Positions 52,503 through 61,651 of a DNA stretch of 64,000 nucleotides are shown here, in pieces; within the stretch, counting starts at the first letter, position 1, and the number at the start of each line of letters is the position of its first letter. A program made the translations under genes and the position numbers. This DNA is from Bacteroidota bacterium (GTDB taxonomy: Bacteria > Bacteroidota > Bacteroidia > NS11-12g > UBA955). Location: the NCBI GenBank assembly GCA_016787485.1, contig JAEUUL010000001.1:1-64000 (forward strand), given 5' to 3'. Below the pieces are notes generated by a model. That model was not told the DNA's origin. It made no database searches and worked only from the letters and a program-made list of their open reading frames with translations.

Positions 52503-53947
52503 ATGAAAAACAAAAGATTTCAAATTAAAATGTACTGTACTGTACTGTACTGTACTGTACTGTACTGTACTGTTATAACACAGTAAGTGGTCAGGCTGTT
52601 TCTCTCACTGGAAACATGACTGTTTGCCCTGATATAGTTGAGACATATACAGCAACCGGCTCTGGCTGTGTCATAGGTAGTGTTTGTCAAGAAATCAGGA
52701 ATAGTTCCATCACGTCAACAAAAACATCAAGCGAATCATATGATTTTTCAATTATTGGGGGTGCGGTAATAAATGTAACAGCAGGAATCGCAAAGATTCA
52801 GTGGAACACCAATTGTCCGCCATCTACCTTCCCGGGCGCAAAACCAAAGCTTACAGTTACATATAGGTGTACTACTTTTACTCAAAGAATTTTAGAATCA
52901 AATAATGGAACCGTTGTCACTGCGGACTGTGATATAACTGTTACAACAAAAACAGCAAGCATCGAACCTACAATCATATGTGTAAAAATTACTGAGTCAC
53001 CGCTTCAGGTGGCAATAGATTGCTGCAATGACCCTTCTGAGCAGTATAATCTTGAATTTGAAACCTACGGAATTTCTTCATCAGCCGGGTTAGAAGTAGA
53101 ATGGCCTTCTGGAATTGAGCAAGATGGCTTAACGGTTATCAGTTCCAATGGAAACTATAAGAAATGGAATCTCTCATTTCATACAACTACCTTTGGTAAC
53201 TCAGGAACTGCAAAAATCACCGCCAAAAGTCCCTGTGGCACAGCTTACAACTCTTCTGTAAATGTCCCCATAAACAGGCATTACAAAGACCCGACCTGGA
53301 ACCCTTTACCCAACTCACTTTGTTTGGGAAATTCCTACAATCATTGCTTGACTTTTGATGGTGATTGCTTTACAGTTTCCTGGGTGGTTTACCGGTATGA
53401 TGAAAATGGCAATTTGCTATCTACAAGCAATCCTGTTGTTCAAACTTCCGGATTTTGCTTTCTGGCAGTATCTTCTCCTACTATCAATTCCTGCAATGAA
53501 TACATGAAAGTGGAAGCCAGTGTTTCTTCTCCTTGCCTGGCTGCACCAAAAATTTACAGTTGGACCATTAAAACCCCGGCAACGGCTCCCGGAGCAGGAA
53601 CATCTCCTGTCCCCAATTCCCCTACCATCATTTGCCCTTGTATATCTACTCTAAATTTTTATGCTTCAACAGATTGTGCAACCGACATGGTTGAATGGTA
53701 CGTTACAAATGACCCTAACAATACCTGGTCGCAGCCGGCAACATTGGGAATAAACAGCTCATTTCAGATCAGTTTTTGTAGCCCATATTTATTTGGGAGC
53801 AACCCATTGCCCACAGGGCCATTTCAAGATATAACCATTAAATGGAGAAGGCACAATTCTTGTGGTTGGGGACCCTGGGGCCAATCCATAATCCCAGCAG
53901 GGTATTTCTATCCTGCTGGTAGTGAGCAATGTCCATTAACCAATTGA
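52503..53947 (+). CDS. Phase-variable cysteine-rich secreted protein (frame-shifted OFF by TGTAC repeat)
   Basis: The gene begins at ATG 52503 (MKNKRFQIKM...) and runs into a TGTAC x8 tract. As sequenced the frame stops at 52584 and the body (from 52529, first later ATG 52616) is in another frame. Removing one unit joins them: a Lys-rich start, a core of repeated YCTVL and a signal-peptidase-like site SGQA, then the ~440-residue body. All three frames of the tract give the same hydrophobic pentapeptide, so the signal core survives any unit number. The body has about 22 cysteines and Ig-like beta repeats, but no T9SS sorting domain; family unknown. AT-rich and probably acquired. Confidence 0.75.
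52531..52573 (+). repeat. Pentanucleotide tandem repeat (TGTAC) x8 plus TGT
   Basis: Eight exact TGTAC units (52531-52570) followed by TGT lie near codon 10 of a gene. Loss of one unit (or gain of two) would bring the upstream ATG and the downstream protein into one frame; other changes keep them apart. Such repeats are prone to polymerase slippage. Confidence 0.97.
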
Positions 53948-53950
53948 ACA

Positions 53951-54652
53951 ATGCGAGTACACCTGCTAATTCTATTCTTAACCATCTTCCCATTTATTGA
54001 AACAAGTTACTCCCAACACCATTTAGGAATTGGTTGTGCTGTTGACTTTGAAAATAATGGATATGTTGGGTTGCAATATCAGTCAAAAGTTTCATCGAAG
54101 GTTATGTGGTTACCCTCATTATTTTTTTCAGAAATGACGCGAAAGAAAACTGAATTCAACCAAAATACGGCAAAAGGTTTTCTAAATCCAATTTATACAA
54201 AAACCGATGATGAATTTACCAATTATCCTACATTTTTAGTACAATCTATATTTGCAATAAAGCATAAGGAAGGATTTGAACTAGGTTTTTCAACTATAGG
54301 TTCATATAATTATCAAGAATACAAGTCAACGGATCAAATATTTTACTGGTATTGGACAACTGGCAATTCACGCATTATTAGACAACAATCCATAATTAAC
54401 AATAATAGAACCTCAAAAGTAGATTTGGGTGTCGGTGTTTATATAGGTTATTCTAAATTAATTGCTGATAAATTAAGATGCCGGGTTTCTATTTCACCAG
54501 GTTTTGGAAAGCGATTTGAATGGAAGAATATTAAAACTATCACTTACTTGGATAGTGATCCCGACCCGGTATTTGTTTCTTCATTCCATTCGCAAAAAAC
54601 GATTTTTTCATCTTTAAGTATTTTACAAATTAGTCTAAATTATGAATTATAA
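53951..54652 (+). CDS. Secreted, probably outer-membrane beta-barrel protein
   Basis: The 233-residue protein has a signal peptide (LLILFLTIFPFIETSYSQ) and an aromatic, alternating-strand sequence that suggests an 8- to 10-strand barrel. I do not recognise the family. It starts 3 bases after the phase-variable gene's stop, so its translation or mRNA stability may depend on the upstream frame. The AT-rich codon use sets it apart from the flanking core genes. Confidence 0.65.
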   Translation: MRVHLLILFLTIFPFIETSYSQHHLGIGCAVDFENNGYVGLQYQSKVSSKVMWLPSLFFSEMTRKKTEFNQNTAKGFLNPIYTKTDDEFTNYPTFLVQSIFAIKHKEGFELGFSTIGSYNYQEYKSTDQIFYWYWTTGNSRIIRQQSIINNNRTSKVDLGVGVYIGYSKLIADKLRCRVSISPGFGKRFEWKNIKTITYLDSDPDPVFVSSFHSQKTIFSSLSILQISLNYEL

Positions 54653-55388
54653 AATTTCTTTTCTTGTGTTATTTGTTGTCTCATTTTATGCTTTAGTTGC
54701 ACAATCTTCAAACACCAAATTAATTTCAGGTATCAATATGAATTCATCAAATAAATTACCAGTAACAATCGGTATTGAAAAATTCAATAAAATTGGTGTG
54801 CGGTTTGAATTGACAGAATTACCTGAATTTTTGGATAAAATAAATTTAGTTATTTATGATTCCAATAGTTTTGCAGACTTAAAAAACAATAAAATAATTG
54901 TCTCCGAAGGTTATTCATTAAAATCAAGCGGAAAATTCAGTATAACCGTATTTAAGAATCTTGTTCAAAATAATAATTATAATCAAAGAATCGGAATAAG
55001 TGTAGGACTACAACACAAAATTAATTCAGATCATAAACTCTTTCGCGCACCTGATGGAACTTTAATTAACCCGGATGGAAGCAGAGAATTGTTGTTTACC
55101 GGGTATAATTTGAATATTATTCAAGAAAATATTAAATTGATTCAATTGAATGCATTTTATTCTATTTTAATTCCTATAAGTTCAAAATTAAAGTTCGAAG
55201 TTTCCTTGAGTCCAGCAGTTACAATTTCAAAGGCTTCAACAGTTTATCACGGTTCTTCTCAATATATGGATTATTCTAAATCGGATTTAGGTGAAAAATT
55301 TCAATATTATGCAAAATCAACCGGATATAAAATTTCCGTTTTATCGCAACCATTACCATTTTTTCACTGTCACTATGTGATCAAATAA
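54642..55388 (+). CDS. Secreted hypothetical protein (possible barrel)
   Basis: The 248-residue protein has a signal peptide (FLVLFVVSFYALVAQSSN) and a beta-rich, Asn/Lys/Ser-rich body. It overlaps the preceding gene by 11 bp and is the last gene of the island. No domain is recognised. Low GC marks it as part of the acquired block. A surface or secretion role together with the phase-variable protein is plausible but unproven. Confidence 0.62.
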   Translation: MNYKISFLVLFVVSFYALVAQSSNTKLISGINMNSSNKLPVTIGIEKFNKIGVRFELTELPEFLDKINLVIYDSNSFADLKNNKIIVSEGYSLKSSGKFSITVFKNLVQNNNYNQRIGISVGLQHKINSDHKLFRAPDGTLINPDGSRELLFTGYNLNIIQENIKLIQLNAFYSILIPISSKLKFEVSLSPAVTISKASTVYHGSSQYMDYSKSDLGEKFQYYAKSTGYKISVLSQPLPFFHCHYVIK

Positions 55389-55445
55389 TTAGTGTAATAG
55401 AAAGCAAAAACCACAATCTTGAGTTTAAGGGCATATTTGTTTAAT

Positions 55446-55477
55446 TCAGCTTCCCCAGCTTTCCCTGTCCAGGCTGC
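55446..55477. repeat. 32-bp direct repeat, copy 2 (true yifB 3' end)
   Basis: This is the genuine end of yifB including the stop TGA (minus strand, 55448-55446). It matches 52392-52423 with a single T/G difference, on the plus strand TTCCCT here and TTCCCG there. Confidence 0.9.
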
Positions 55478-56993
55478 GGTAATGGATGGCTTCTGCCAGA
55501 TGCTCTACCTGTATGCTGTCGCTGCCCGCCAGGTCTGCGATGGTGCGGCTTACTTTTAATATACGGTCATAGGCACGGGCACTCAGGTTCAGGCGTTGCA
55601 TGGCTGTCTTCAACAGGGTTTTACCAGCCGGATTGATTCCGCAAATCTCATGCACTTTATTGCTGGGCAAATGGGCGTTGGCATATACGCCATCCCAGTT
55701 TTCATATCTTTCCATCTGTCTTTTACGGGCTTCCAGTACCCGCTGCCGCACGGTTTCACTGCTCTCTGATGCCCGGCTGCGGCTGGTGAGTTCGTCAAAA
55801 GATACAGGCGTTACTTCTATATGAATGTCAATGCGGTCCAGCAAGGGTCCGCTGATGCGGCTGAGATAGCGGTTTACCACCCCCGGCCCGCACACGCAAT
55901 CCTTGTCCGGATGGTTGTAAAAACCACAGGGACAGGGGTTCATACTGGCCACAAGCTGAAAACTGGCCGGATATTCAACAGACCAGCGGGCCCGCGATAT
56001 GGTAACCCTTCGTTCTTCCAGCGGCTGCCGCATCACCTCCAGCACCGTGCGTTTAAATTCCGGAAGTTCATCAAGAAACAATACCCCGTTGTGTGCCAGG
56101 CTGATTTCGCCCGGCTGAGGGTGATTTCCTCCACCCACCAGAGCCACGTCGCTGATGGTGTGGTGCGGACTGCGAAACGGACGCTGTACAACCAACGAGC
56201 CATTGTGCCCCAGCTTGCCTGCCACCGAATGAATCTTGGTGGTTTCCAACGCTTCATGCAGGGTCATAGGAGGCATAATCGTTGGCAGCCGCTTGGCCAC
56301 CATGGTTTTACCAGCACCCGGCGGACCGATAAGGATGATGTTGTGACCGCCGGCCGCAGCAATCTCCATGGCCCGCTTGATGTTCTCCTGCCCCTGCACA
56401 TCAGAAAAATCCACATCGTAAGACTGATGTGCCTGCTCAAAGTCTCCTCTGGGGTCGGCTACGGTACGGGTGAGTTCTGCTTTTCCTGCAAGAAAGTCGG
56501 CCACTTGTTTCAGATTCTGTACGCCATACACTTCCAGGTCTTTCACAATGGCGGCTTCCCGTGCATTGGCTTCAGGAAGAATAAAGCCCTTAAATCCATC
56601 CTTCATGGCCTGAATGGCGATGGGAAGGGCTCCTTTGATGGGTTTCACCTCTCCGTCCAGACTCAGTTCGCCCATGATCAGATAATCCGGCAGCCGGTCT
56701 TCTGTAATTTGCCAGGTGGCGGCCAGCATACATACGGCAATGGGTAAATCATAGGCACTCCCTTCTTTCCGCAAATCGGCAGGTGCCAGATTGACCACCA
56801 CACGTTGCCGCAATGGCTCAAATCCACTGTTTTTAATCGCCGCATCGGTGCGAAACACGCTTTCCTTCACCGCATTGTCCGGCAAGCCGATGATATGGGT
56901 CTGAAATTCCTTGGTGGTGCTTGTATTTACCTCAATGGTAATACGCGTAGCGTGCACACCGTGCACGGCAGACGCAAATCCCTTCACGATCAT
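55446..56993 (-). CDS. YifB family Mg chelatase-like AAA ATPase
   Basis: The 515-residue protein (also called ComM) has an N-terminal ribosomal-S5/Lon-like domain (about 1-170), a Walker A motif IILIGPPGAGKTMVAKRL (near 215), a Walker B/sensor region NGVLFLDELPEF, and a C-terminal zinc-ribbon region with four cysteines (CPCGFYNHPDKDCVC). ComM-type proteins promote branch migration during natural transformation. It ends the SGNH-lpxK-gldH-yifB run; its 3' end is the target of the downstream AT-rich insertion. Confidence 0.94.
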   Translation of the reverse strand: MIVKGFASAVHGVHATRITIEVNTSTTKEFQTHIIGLPDNAVKESVFRTDAAIKNSGFEPLRQRVVVNLAPADLRKEGSAYDLPIAVCMLAATWQITEDRLPDYLIMGELSLDGEVKPIKGALPIAIQAMKDGFKGFILPEANAREAAIVKDLEVYGVQNLKQVADFLAGKAELTRTVADPRGDFEQAHQSYDVDFSDVQGQENIKRAMEIAAAGGHNIILIGPPGAGKTMVAKRLPTIMPPMTLHEALETTKIHSVAGKLGHNGSLVVQRPFRSPHHTISDVALVGGGNHPQPGEISLAHNGVLFLDELPEFKRTVLEVMRQPLEERRVTISRARWSVEYPASFQLVASMNPCPCGFYNHPDKDCVCGPGVVNRYLSRISGPLLDRIDIHIEVTPVSFDELTSRSRASESSETVRQRVLEARKRQMERYENWDGVYANAHLPSNKVHEICGINPAGKTLLKTAMQRLNLSARAYDRILKVSRTIADLAGSDSIQVEHLAEAIHYRSLDRESWGS

Positions 56994-56996
56994 GAC

Positions 56997-57470
56997 TCAG
57001 AAGATTTTGGCGCCCTTGCGTATTTTCAATCCAATGTCTGAAACAGCCCGGAGTTTTTCATCGCGCATGTTCTGCATCAGCTCCAGGGTATAGGTTCCGG
57101 GCTTAAGTTTTACCGCCGGCAGGAATACCTTTTCATAGCTGATCAGGTTGCTCATTCCCTTGCCGGTCCATTTGCCGGTTTGGTCCGATAACCCGATTTC
57201 GAACTGATTCTTTACAGATTTCTCAGGCCCGTTCAACTGGTACAGCAGCCATATGTTGCTGTAAGAGTAACTGCCCGTAATGCGCAGGCCACAACTGAGT
57301 TCGTACCATACCGTACTGTCGGTGATGGTGAATGTGTACCTGCGTGAATCGTGCCATTGCCAACCGGCTGAGGGAACCTCCCTGAACTCATTGTAGAAAG
57401 TGTCTTTTTCTCCCGAACATCCGATACTTAGAAAACATATTGCTGCCATAATCATCCAAAAATTTTTCAT
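56997..57470 (-). CDS. gldH: Gliding motility lipoprotein GldH
   Basis: The 157-residue lipoprotein has a lipobox ending LSIGC (Cys18) and the GldH pattern: FYNEFREVPSAGWQWHD, YSYSNIWLLYQL, TGKGMSNLISYEKVF and a C-terminal MQNMRDEKLRAVSDIGLKI. GldH is needed for gliding and for T9SS-linked surface functions in Flavobacterium. It sits 3 bp before yifB and 9 bp after lpxK. Its presence fits the T9SS cargo genes elsewhere in the window. Confidence 0.9.
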   Translation of the reverse strand: MKNFWMIMAAICFLSIGCSGEKDTFYNEFREVPSAGWQWHDSRRYTFTITDSTVWYELSCGLRITGSYSYSNIWLLYQLNGPEKSVKNQFEIGLSDQTGKWTGKGMSNLISYEKVFLPAVKLKPGTYTLELMQNMRDEKLRAVSDIGLKIRKGAKIF

Positions 57471-57479
57471 AACAAAACC

Positions 57480-58481
57480 TCAAATAACCCTGCGAATAAA
57501 CTCATCTTCCTGCTCAAAAAGAAATTCCGGATGCGTAAATGTCATAAAAACAGGTACCGGCAGTTCTTTAAACCAGGGTTGCAAACGCATGGCATCCTTT
57601 CGTGTGGTAAGGATTGCAGCTGCTCCCGAGACAGCGATATGTTGTTTCCAACTTTCTGCATCTTTGGCAGTAAATACATGATGATCGCGGTACATAAAAT
57701 GCCGGCTGATTGAATATTTCCTGGCATAATCATAAAACAGCCGGTTGTTGGCCAAAGCGGACAAAGCCATAACCGGACCCGAAGGCAATTCGGCACCAGA
57801 CACAGGAAATGAAACCGGATCCGTATTGATGTAAGTCGCAAAGAAAACCGGGCAGCCGTACTTTGCCAGCCGGGTATACCATTCCAATGCCTCTGACGGA
57901 CTCATGTCTGCCGGGCATCTTGTAACAACGATGCAACTTGCATAGCGGGCAGCACAGGGCCATTCCCGCAACCGGCCCGCCGGCATGGGAAAATCCCTGA
58001 AAAACGGATTGTGGTAGTCGCAAAGCAGCACATATTTATCTGCTTTCAGAGCAAGATGCTGATAGGCATCATCCAACACCACCACCTGAGTATCCGGGGC
58101 AACATGTGCGATTTGAGCTATTCCCTGAACACGGCTTTCACACACAAAATTGGGTACATCTTCTGGCAGTGCCAGGCGCATTTCCATGGGCTCGTCGCCC
58201 ACCTGCTCTGCCGTGCTTGCAGCTGTTACCTGTAAAAACCCTTTGGTTTTACGCCCGTATCCACGACTGAGAATGGCTGTTCTGCGATCTTCTGCCAACC
58301 GGGTTGCCAACCATAAACTGAATGGAGTTTTGCCGGAACCGCCCACATTCAGATTGCCCACCACAATAGAATGAACATTCATTCGGGTGCGTTTCAATAT
58401 ACCCCTTTGATACAATTCACGGCGAATCCATGTCAATAAACCGAACAATTGTCCGAATGGGATAAGCAATATTTTCACCAT
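57480..58481 (-). CDS. lpxK: Tetraacyldisaccharide 4'-kinase
   Basis: The 333-residue inner-membrane kinase phosphorylates the lipid A precursor. It has a Walker A motif VGNLNVGGSGKTPFSLWLA near residue 47, a catalytic-site region ILSRGYGR and the VVLDDAYQHL motif. The start at 58481 overlaps the SGNH-hydrolase stop (TGATG), so translation is coupled; an upstream ATG would lie inside that gene. Confidence 0.95.
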   Translation of the reverse strand: MVKILLIPFGQLFGLLTWIRRELYQRGILKRTRMNVHSIVVGNLNVGGSGKTPFSLWLATRLAEDRRTAILSRGYGRKTKGFLQVTAASTAEQVGDEPMEMRLALPEDVPNFVCESRVQGIAQIAHVAPDTQVVVLDDAYQHLALKADKYVLLCDYHNPFFRDFPMPAGRLREWPCAARYASCIVVTRCPADMSPSEALEWYTRLAKYGCPVFFATYINTDPVSFPVSGAELPSGPVMALSALANNRLFYDYARKYSISRHFMYRDHHVFTAKDAESWKQHIAVSGAAAILTTRKDAMRLQPWFKELPVPVFMTFTHPEFLFEQEDEFIRRVI

Positions 58482-59530
58482 CAGTTTTTCTTTGGCAATG
58501 TGCGAATGTAAGGAAACAGAATGGAGGCCAGGGTATCGCAACCGGCGTTGTTATAATGGAAAAAATCGTAATATAATCTGGAGTCAACCGGCATCAGACG
58601 ATCGGTTTCAATGCACAGCACACCATGATCCCTGCATGTATTTTTCAGTGCCGTATTGTACCTGTCCAACTGTATCCTGTAGTGCAGGGCGCTTTGACCC
58701 AGAAAAGCCAGATTGCCCATATACCGGCCCGTGCTTTTGTCGGTTTCAGATGCCAGCATACCGGGTTGCGCAGCAAAGATTGGCACTGCCCCGGCTGCTT
58801 TGCACAGGGAAATGAGTTCTTTTACACGCAATACATATTCTCCGGTGTAATTGTCTTCCGGCACCTGCCACCATTTTGCCGTATCCGCGGTTTGGGCTTT
58901 GCTGAAATCTACTGGCTGGTGCCGCATACCTTTCTTCTCCGCCTGCCGGCTCAGCCGCCAGTTCAGGTACAAAGTGGCCAATTCTGACTTTTGCCATACA
59001 CTGGATTTGCCACCCGTGGTTTCAAACCGGTTCAGCCCGGCAGCTGCCACGTCATTACAACCGATGAGAAAAAGCACATAATCGGGTTTCCATTTCAGCA
59101 CATGTTCCTTCAGTAAAAGGATATGGCCATAGGTGCTGTGGCCGTCCATGCCGGCATTGTTTACCCACCATGCCGGATTGTCCTGTTGCAGACGCGTCGC
59201 CAGCCTTCCGGGCCAGTCCTTCCCGTCGCTGAGATAAAAACACTCTGTGGTGCTGCCACCCAGACAAAACAGTTTTATCCGTTTCTCCGGCTCTGCCGGA
59301 AAGGCTTCTCCGCGGAAACCCAGACCGTTCTTGTTGTGCACCACTTCAGAATCAAGGCCGGCTATGCGGATCCCTGGAATATGGTAGGATTGATTGGCAG
59401 GCAAAACGAAATGGTTGCCTTTGATTCGCATGGAAAAGGGGTTATAAATATGCAGTATCCCTTCAGCCAACAGCAGAGCCACTGCAATTCCAAACAAAAT
59501 GGTGAGGGATTTTTTCAGCAAACTGCGCAT
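58481..59530 (-). CDS. SGNH/GDSL hydrolase family protein
   Basis: The 349-residue protein has one N-terminal transmembrane helix (LLKKSLTILFGIAVALLLAEG) and a SGNH hydrolase domain: the nucleophile Ser in LFCLGGSTTECF (block I, GGS in place of GDS), Gly/Asn blocks GHSTYGH and LIGCNDVAA, and the C-terminal FFHYNNAGCD. It may deacylate a cell-envelope polymer. The start at 59530 places CATCTTTG 9 nt upstream. It overlaps lpxK by one base. Confidence 0.85.
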   Translation of the reverse strand: MRSLLKKSLTILFGIAVALLLAEGILHIYNPFSMRIKGNHFVLPANQSYHIPGIRIAGLDSEVVHNKNGLGFRGEAFPAEPEKRIKLFCLGGSTTECFYLSDGKDWPGRLATRLQQDNPAWWVNNAGMDGHSTYGHILLLKEHVLKWKPDYVLFLIGCNDVAAAGLNRFETTGGKSSVWQKSELATLYLNWRLSRQAEKKGMRHQPVDFSKAQTADTAKWWQVPEDNYTGEYVLRVKELISLCKAAGAVPIFAAQPGMLASETDKSTGRYMGNLAFLGQSALHYRIQLDRYNTALKNTCRDHGVLCIETDRLMPVDSRLYYDFFHYNNAGCDTLASILFPYIRTLPKKN

Positions 59531-59549
59531 GCAACTTTGCAAAGATGCA

Positions 59550-60974
59550 TCACAATGTGAAACTCTGTCCGGCGGCTGGCATATGTACTTCCATATTGGA
59601 GAGGTCTGCTGCCAGTTTTTCCATCTGTGCTGGATCACCATGCACAAGAAAAACACCTTTCAATGCGCCTTTTTTGTGCGTACCCCTGATATAGCCCAGC
59701 AACTGGTCATGATCCGGATGTGCGCTGAAAGCATCTGTGCGGAAGATATCTGCCCGGACAGGCCGTTTCTTAAAATTGATTTCAACAAAATCCTGCCCCT
59801 GCAGCAAGCGGTGTCCCAAAGTGCCATCGGCACAAAAACCCGCAATAAGTACACTGTTATTTGCTATTCCTATGTTGTTGCGCACATGCATCTGAATGCG
59901 CCCTCCTTCTACCATGCCGGCCGCAGAAATAATCACGCAGGGCTCGTCAAGGGTACTCAGCAGTTCACTTTCGTGCATATCCTCAACCACCTGCAACAAT
60001 GGAAAATCAAATAAGCTGCCCCATTTCTTCTGAAATGCAGCTGCTTCATCGTTCATACATTCCATATTGTGCTGATACACGGAGGTGCTCCTTATGGCCA
60101 GCGGACTGTCTGTAAAAATGCGCACTGCCGGTAATTTTCCCTCGCGGTATAACTGATGAAAGGCAAACAAAATGGCCTGGGTGCGACCCACACTGAAAGC
60201 AGGAATCACCAGTTTGCCACCTTTGGACACACAGGTGTCCTCCACGTGCCTCAACAGTACATTGCAGGCATCGGAGCCATGGGAATTGTGATTGCGGCCA
60301 CCATAAGTACTTTCAGAAACCAGATAATCCAAGCCATGCATTTCTGCCGGGTCATTCACAAGCTTGGTGCTGTAATTGCCCAGGTCTCCTGTAAATCCCA
60401 CCCGGATTTTCCGGTTTTCTTCGGTAACGGTTAATACCACGGAAGCTGCTCCCAGTATATGACCAGCCTCGGCAAATTCCACGGTGAGTGCATCATTGTA
60501 CTTGTAGGAATTTCCAAATTCAAGCACCCTGCACTGGTCCATCATATCCATGATATGCTTTTTCAGATACAGTGGCTGAGCTTCTGCAGCCTGCCTTCCA
60601 TGCCTGTGTTTCTTGCCTCCCTTTTTCTTCATTGCCCTCTGCCTGGATTGCAATTCCATCCGCTGAATATTCAGGCTGTCCTGGAGCAAAAAATCACTCA
60701 GTTCCATGGTGGGGCGTGTACAAAGAATAGGACCCGTGAAGCCCTGTCTGATCAGATTGGGCACATTTCCGCTGTGATCAATATGTGCATGGGTAAGTAT
60801 CAGAAGGTCTATGGAGGCAGGATCAAAGGGGAAGCGGGCATTCCGTTCATCGAATTCGTTTTTCTTTTCATAATCAAGACCGCAATCGATGAGAATACGC
60901 GTACCGTCTTCCAATTCGGCGAGATGCTTACTGCCGGTAACCTGGCGCGCAGCGCCCCAAAATGTGAGTTTCAT
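59550..60974 (-). CDS. Beta-CASP family MBL ribonuclease-like protein
   Basis: The 474-residue enzyme has the metallo-beta-lactamase motifs LTHAHIDHSG (HxHxDH), EAGHILGAAS, GFTGDLGNY, and the beta-CASP elements SESTYGGR, VIPAFSVGRTQAIL and the C-terminal RTDAFSAHPDHDQLL. It belongs to the CPSF-73/TTHA0252-like group, which process or degrade RNA. It lacks a signal peptide. The separate MBL gene at 6451 belongs to the sulfide block and is unrelated in role. Confidence 0.92.
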   Translation of the reverse strand: MKLTFWGAARQVTGSKHLAELEDGTRILIDCGLDYEKKNEFDERNARFPFDPASIDLLILTHAHIDHSGNVPNLIRQGFTGPILCTRPTMELSDFLLQDSLNIQRMELQSRQRAMKKKGGKKHRHGRQAAEAQPLYLKKHIMDMMDQCRVLEFGNSYKYNDALTVEFAEAGHILGAASVVLTVTEENRKIRVGFTGDLGNYSTKLVNDPAEMHGLDYLVSESTYGGRNHNSHGSDACNVLLRHVEDTCVSKGGKLVIPAFSVGRTQAILFAFHQLYREGKLPAVRIFTDSPLAIRSTSVYQHNMECMNDEAAAFQKKWGSLFDFPLLQVVEDMHESELLSTLDEPCVIISAAGMVEGGRIQMHVRNNIGIANNSVLIAGFCADGTLGHRLLQGQDFVEINFKKRPVRADIFRTDAFSAHPDHDQLLGYIRGTHKKGALKGVFLVHGDPAQMEKLAADLSNMEVHMPAAGQSFTL

Positions 60975-61060
60975 GGATGGAAATCAACCCCCGGCAACAA
61001 GTTCCGAATCCGGAATTTCCACCGCTGGTAAGTCCTGCAAATTTAACACAGAATCTCCTT

Positions 61061-61648
61061 TCAACCGCTGAGGGGTGTCTCATCGGGTCCCAACCCGCGC
61101 AGGATACGCATCGCACTCTTTTGTTTGCGCCTTTCCAGTGTAGCCGGTTGCTTTGCCGAGGACAGGAATTGTATGTGTTCCCGTTTCCGGCCCGGTGTCA
61201 ATGCTTCAAATGCTGCATCCAAACCGGCATGGGACAACCACACCTTCATAAATTCAGGTAGCTGCAAACCAGGTTTTGTACGCGGCAACTCCCTGCCTGA
61301 TGCATTGAATGCAGCTGCTGCCCTGATATAATCTCTGATTTCACTCTCAACCACCAATGTATCTTTTTCAAATTTTATCATTCGGTTGCGGGCGTTGTCT
61401 TTTCCATGCTGAAGCAATCCCGCCGGATCTGGCAATGCCGCACCTTTGAAAAACACCATTGAAACATGGTGTTTAAAATGCCAAATGCCCAAAAACATGC
61501 CTTTGTACTCCCAGTGAGGGCCCCATTTCCAGGTTTCCTCCGCCTCCGGGACCTCTTCCCGTATCAGGCGCCGCAAAAGCAGACACAAATCCCGGGCCCA
61601 GGGATCAGCAGCATGAAATCGGGACAGTATTTTTTCTGTAACATTCAT
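61061..61648 (-). CDS. DUF1801/YdeI-like protein
   Basis: The 195-residue protein has an N-terminal DUF1801-like part (ETWKWGPHWEYKGMFLGIWHFKHHVSMVFFKG) and a C-terminal YdeI/OmdA-like helical part (ALTPGRKREHIQFLSSAKQPATLERR). Such proteins are cytosolic with uncertain function. Its start lies 3 bases after the DUF4249 stop, so it may be read through from the receptor operon. Confidence 0.85.
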   Translation of the reverse strand: MNVTEKILSRFHAADPWARDLCLLLRRLIREEVPEAEETWKWGPHWEYKGMFLGIWHFKHHVSMVFFKGAALPDPAGLLQHGKDNARNRMIKFEKDTLVVESEIRDYIRAAAAFNASGRELPRTKPGLQLPEFMKVWLSHAGLDAAFEALTPGRKREHIQFLSSAKQPATLERRKQKSAMRILRGLGPDETPLSG

Positions 61649-61651
61649 GCA

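Noticed and set aside
52616-53947. ATG 52616 as the true start of the cysteine-rich gene
   Set aside because: It would lack any signal peptide although the body looks secreted, and a complete signal peptide with SGQA site lies just upstream in a frame that needs only one repeat unit less.
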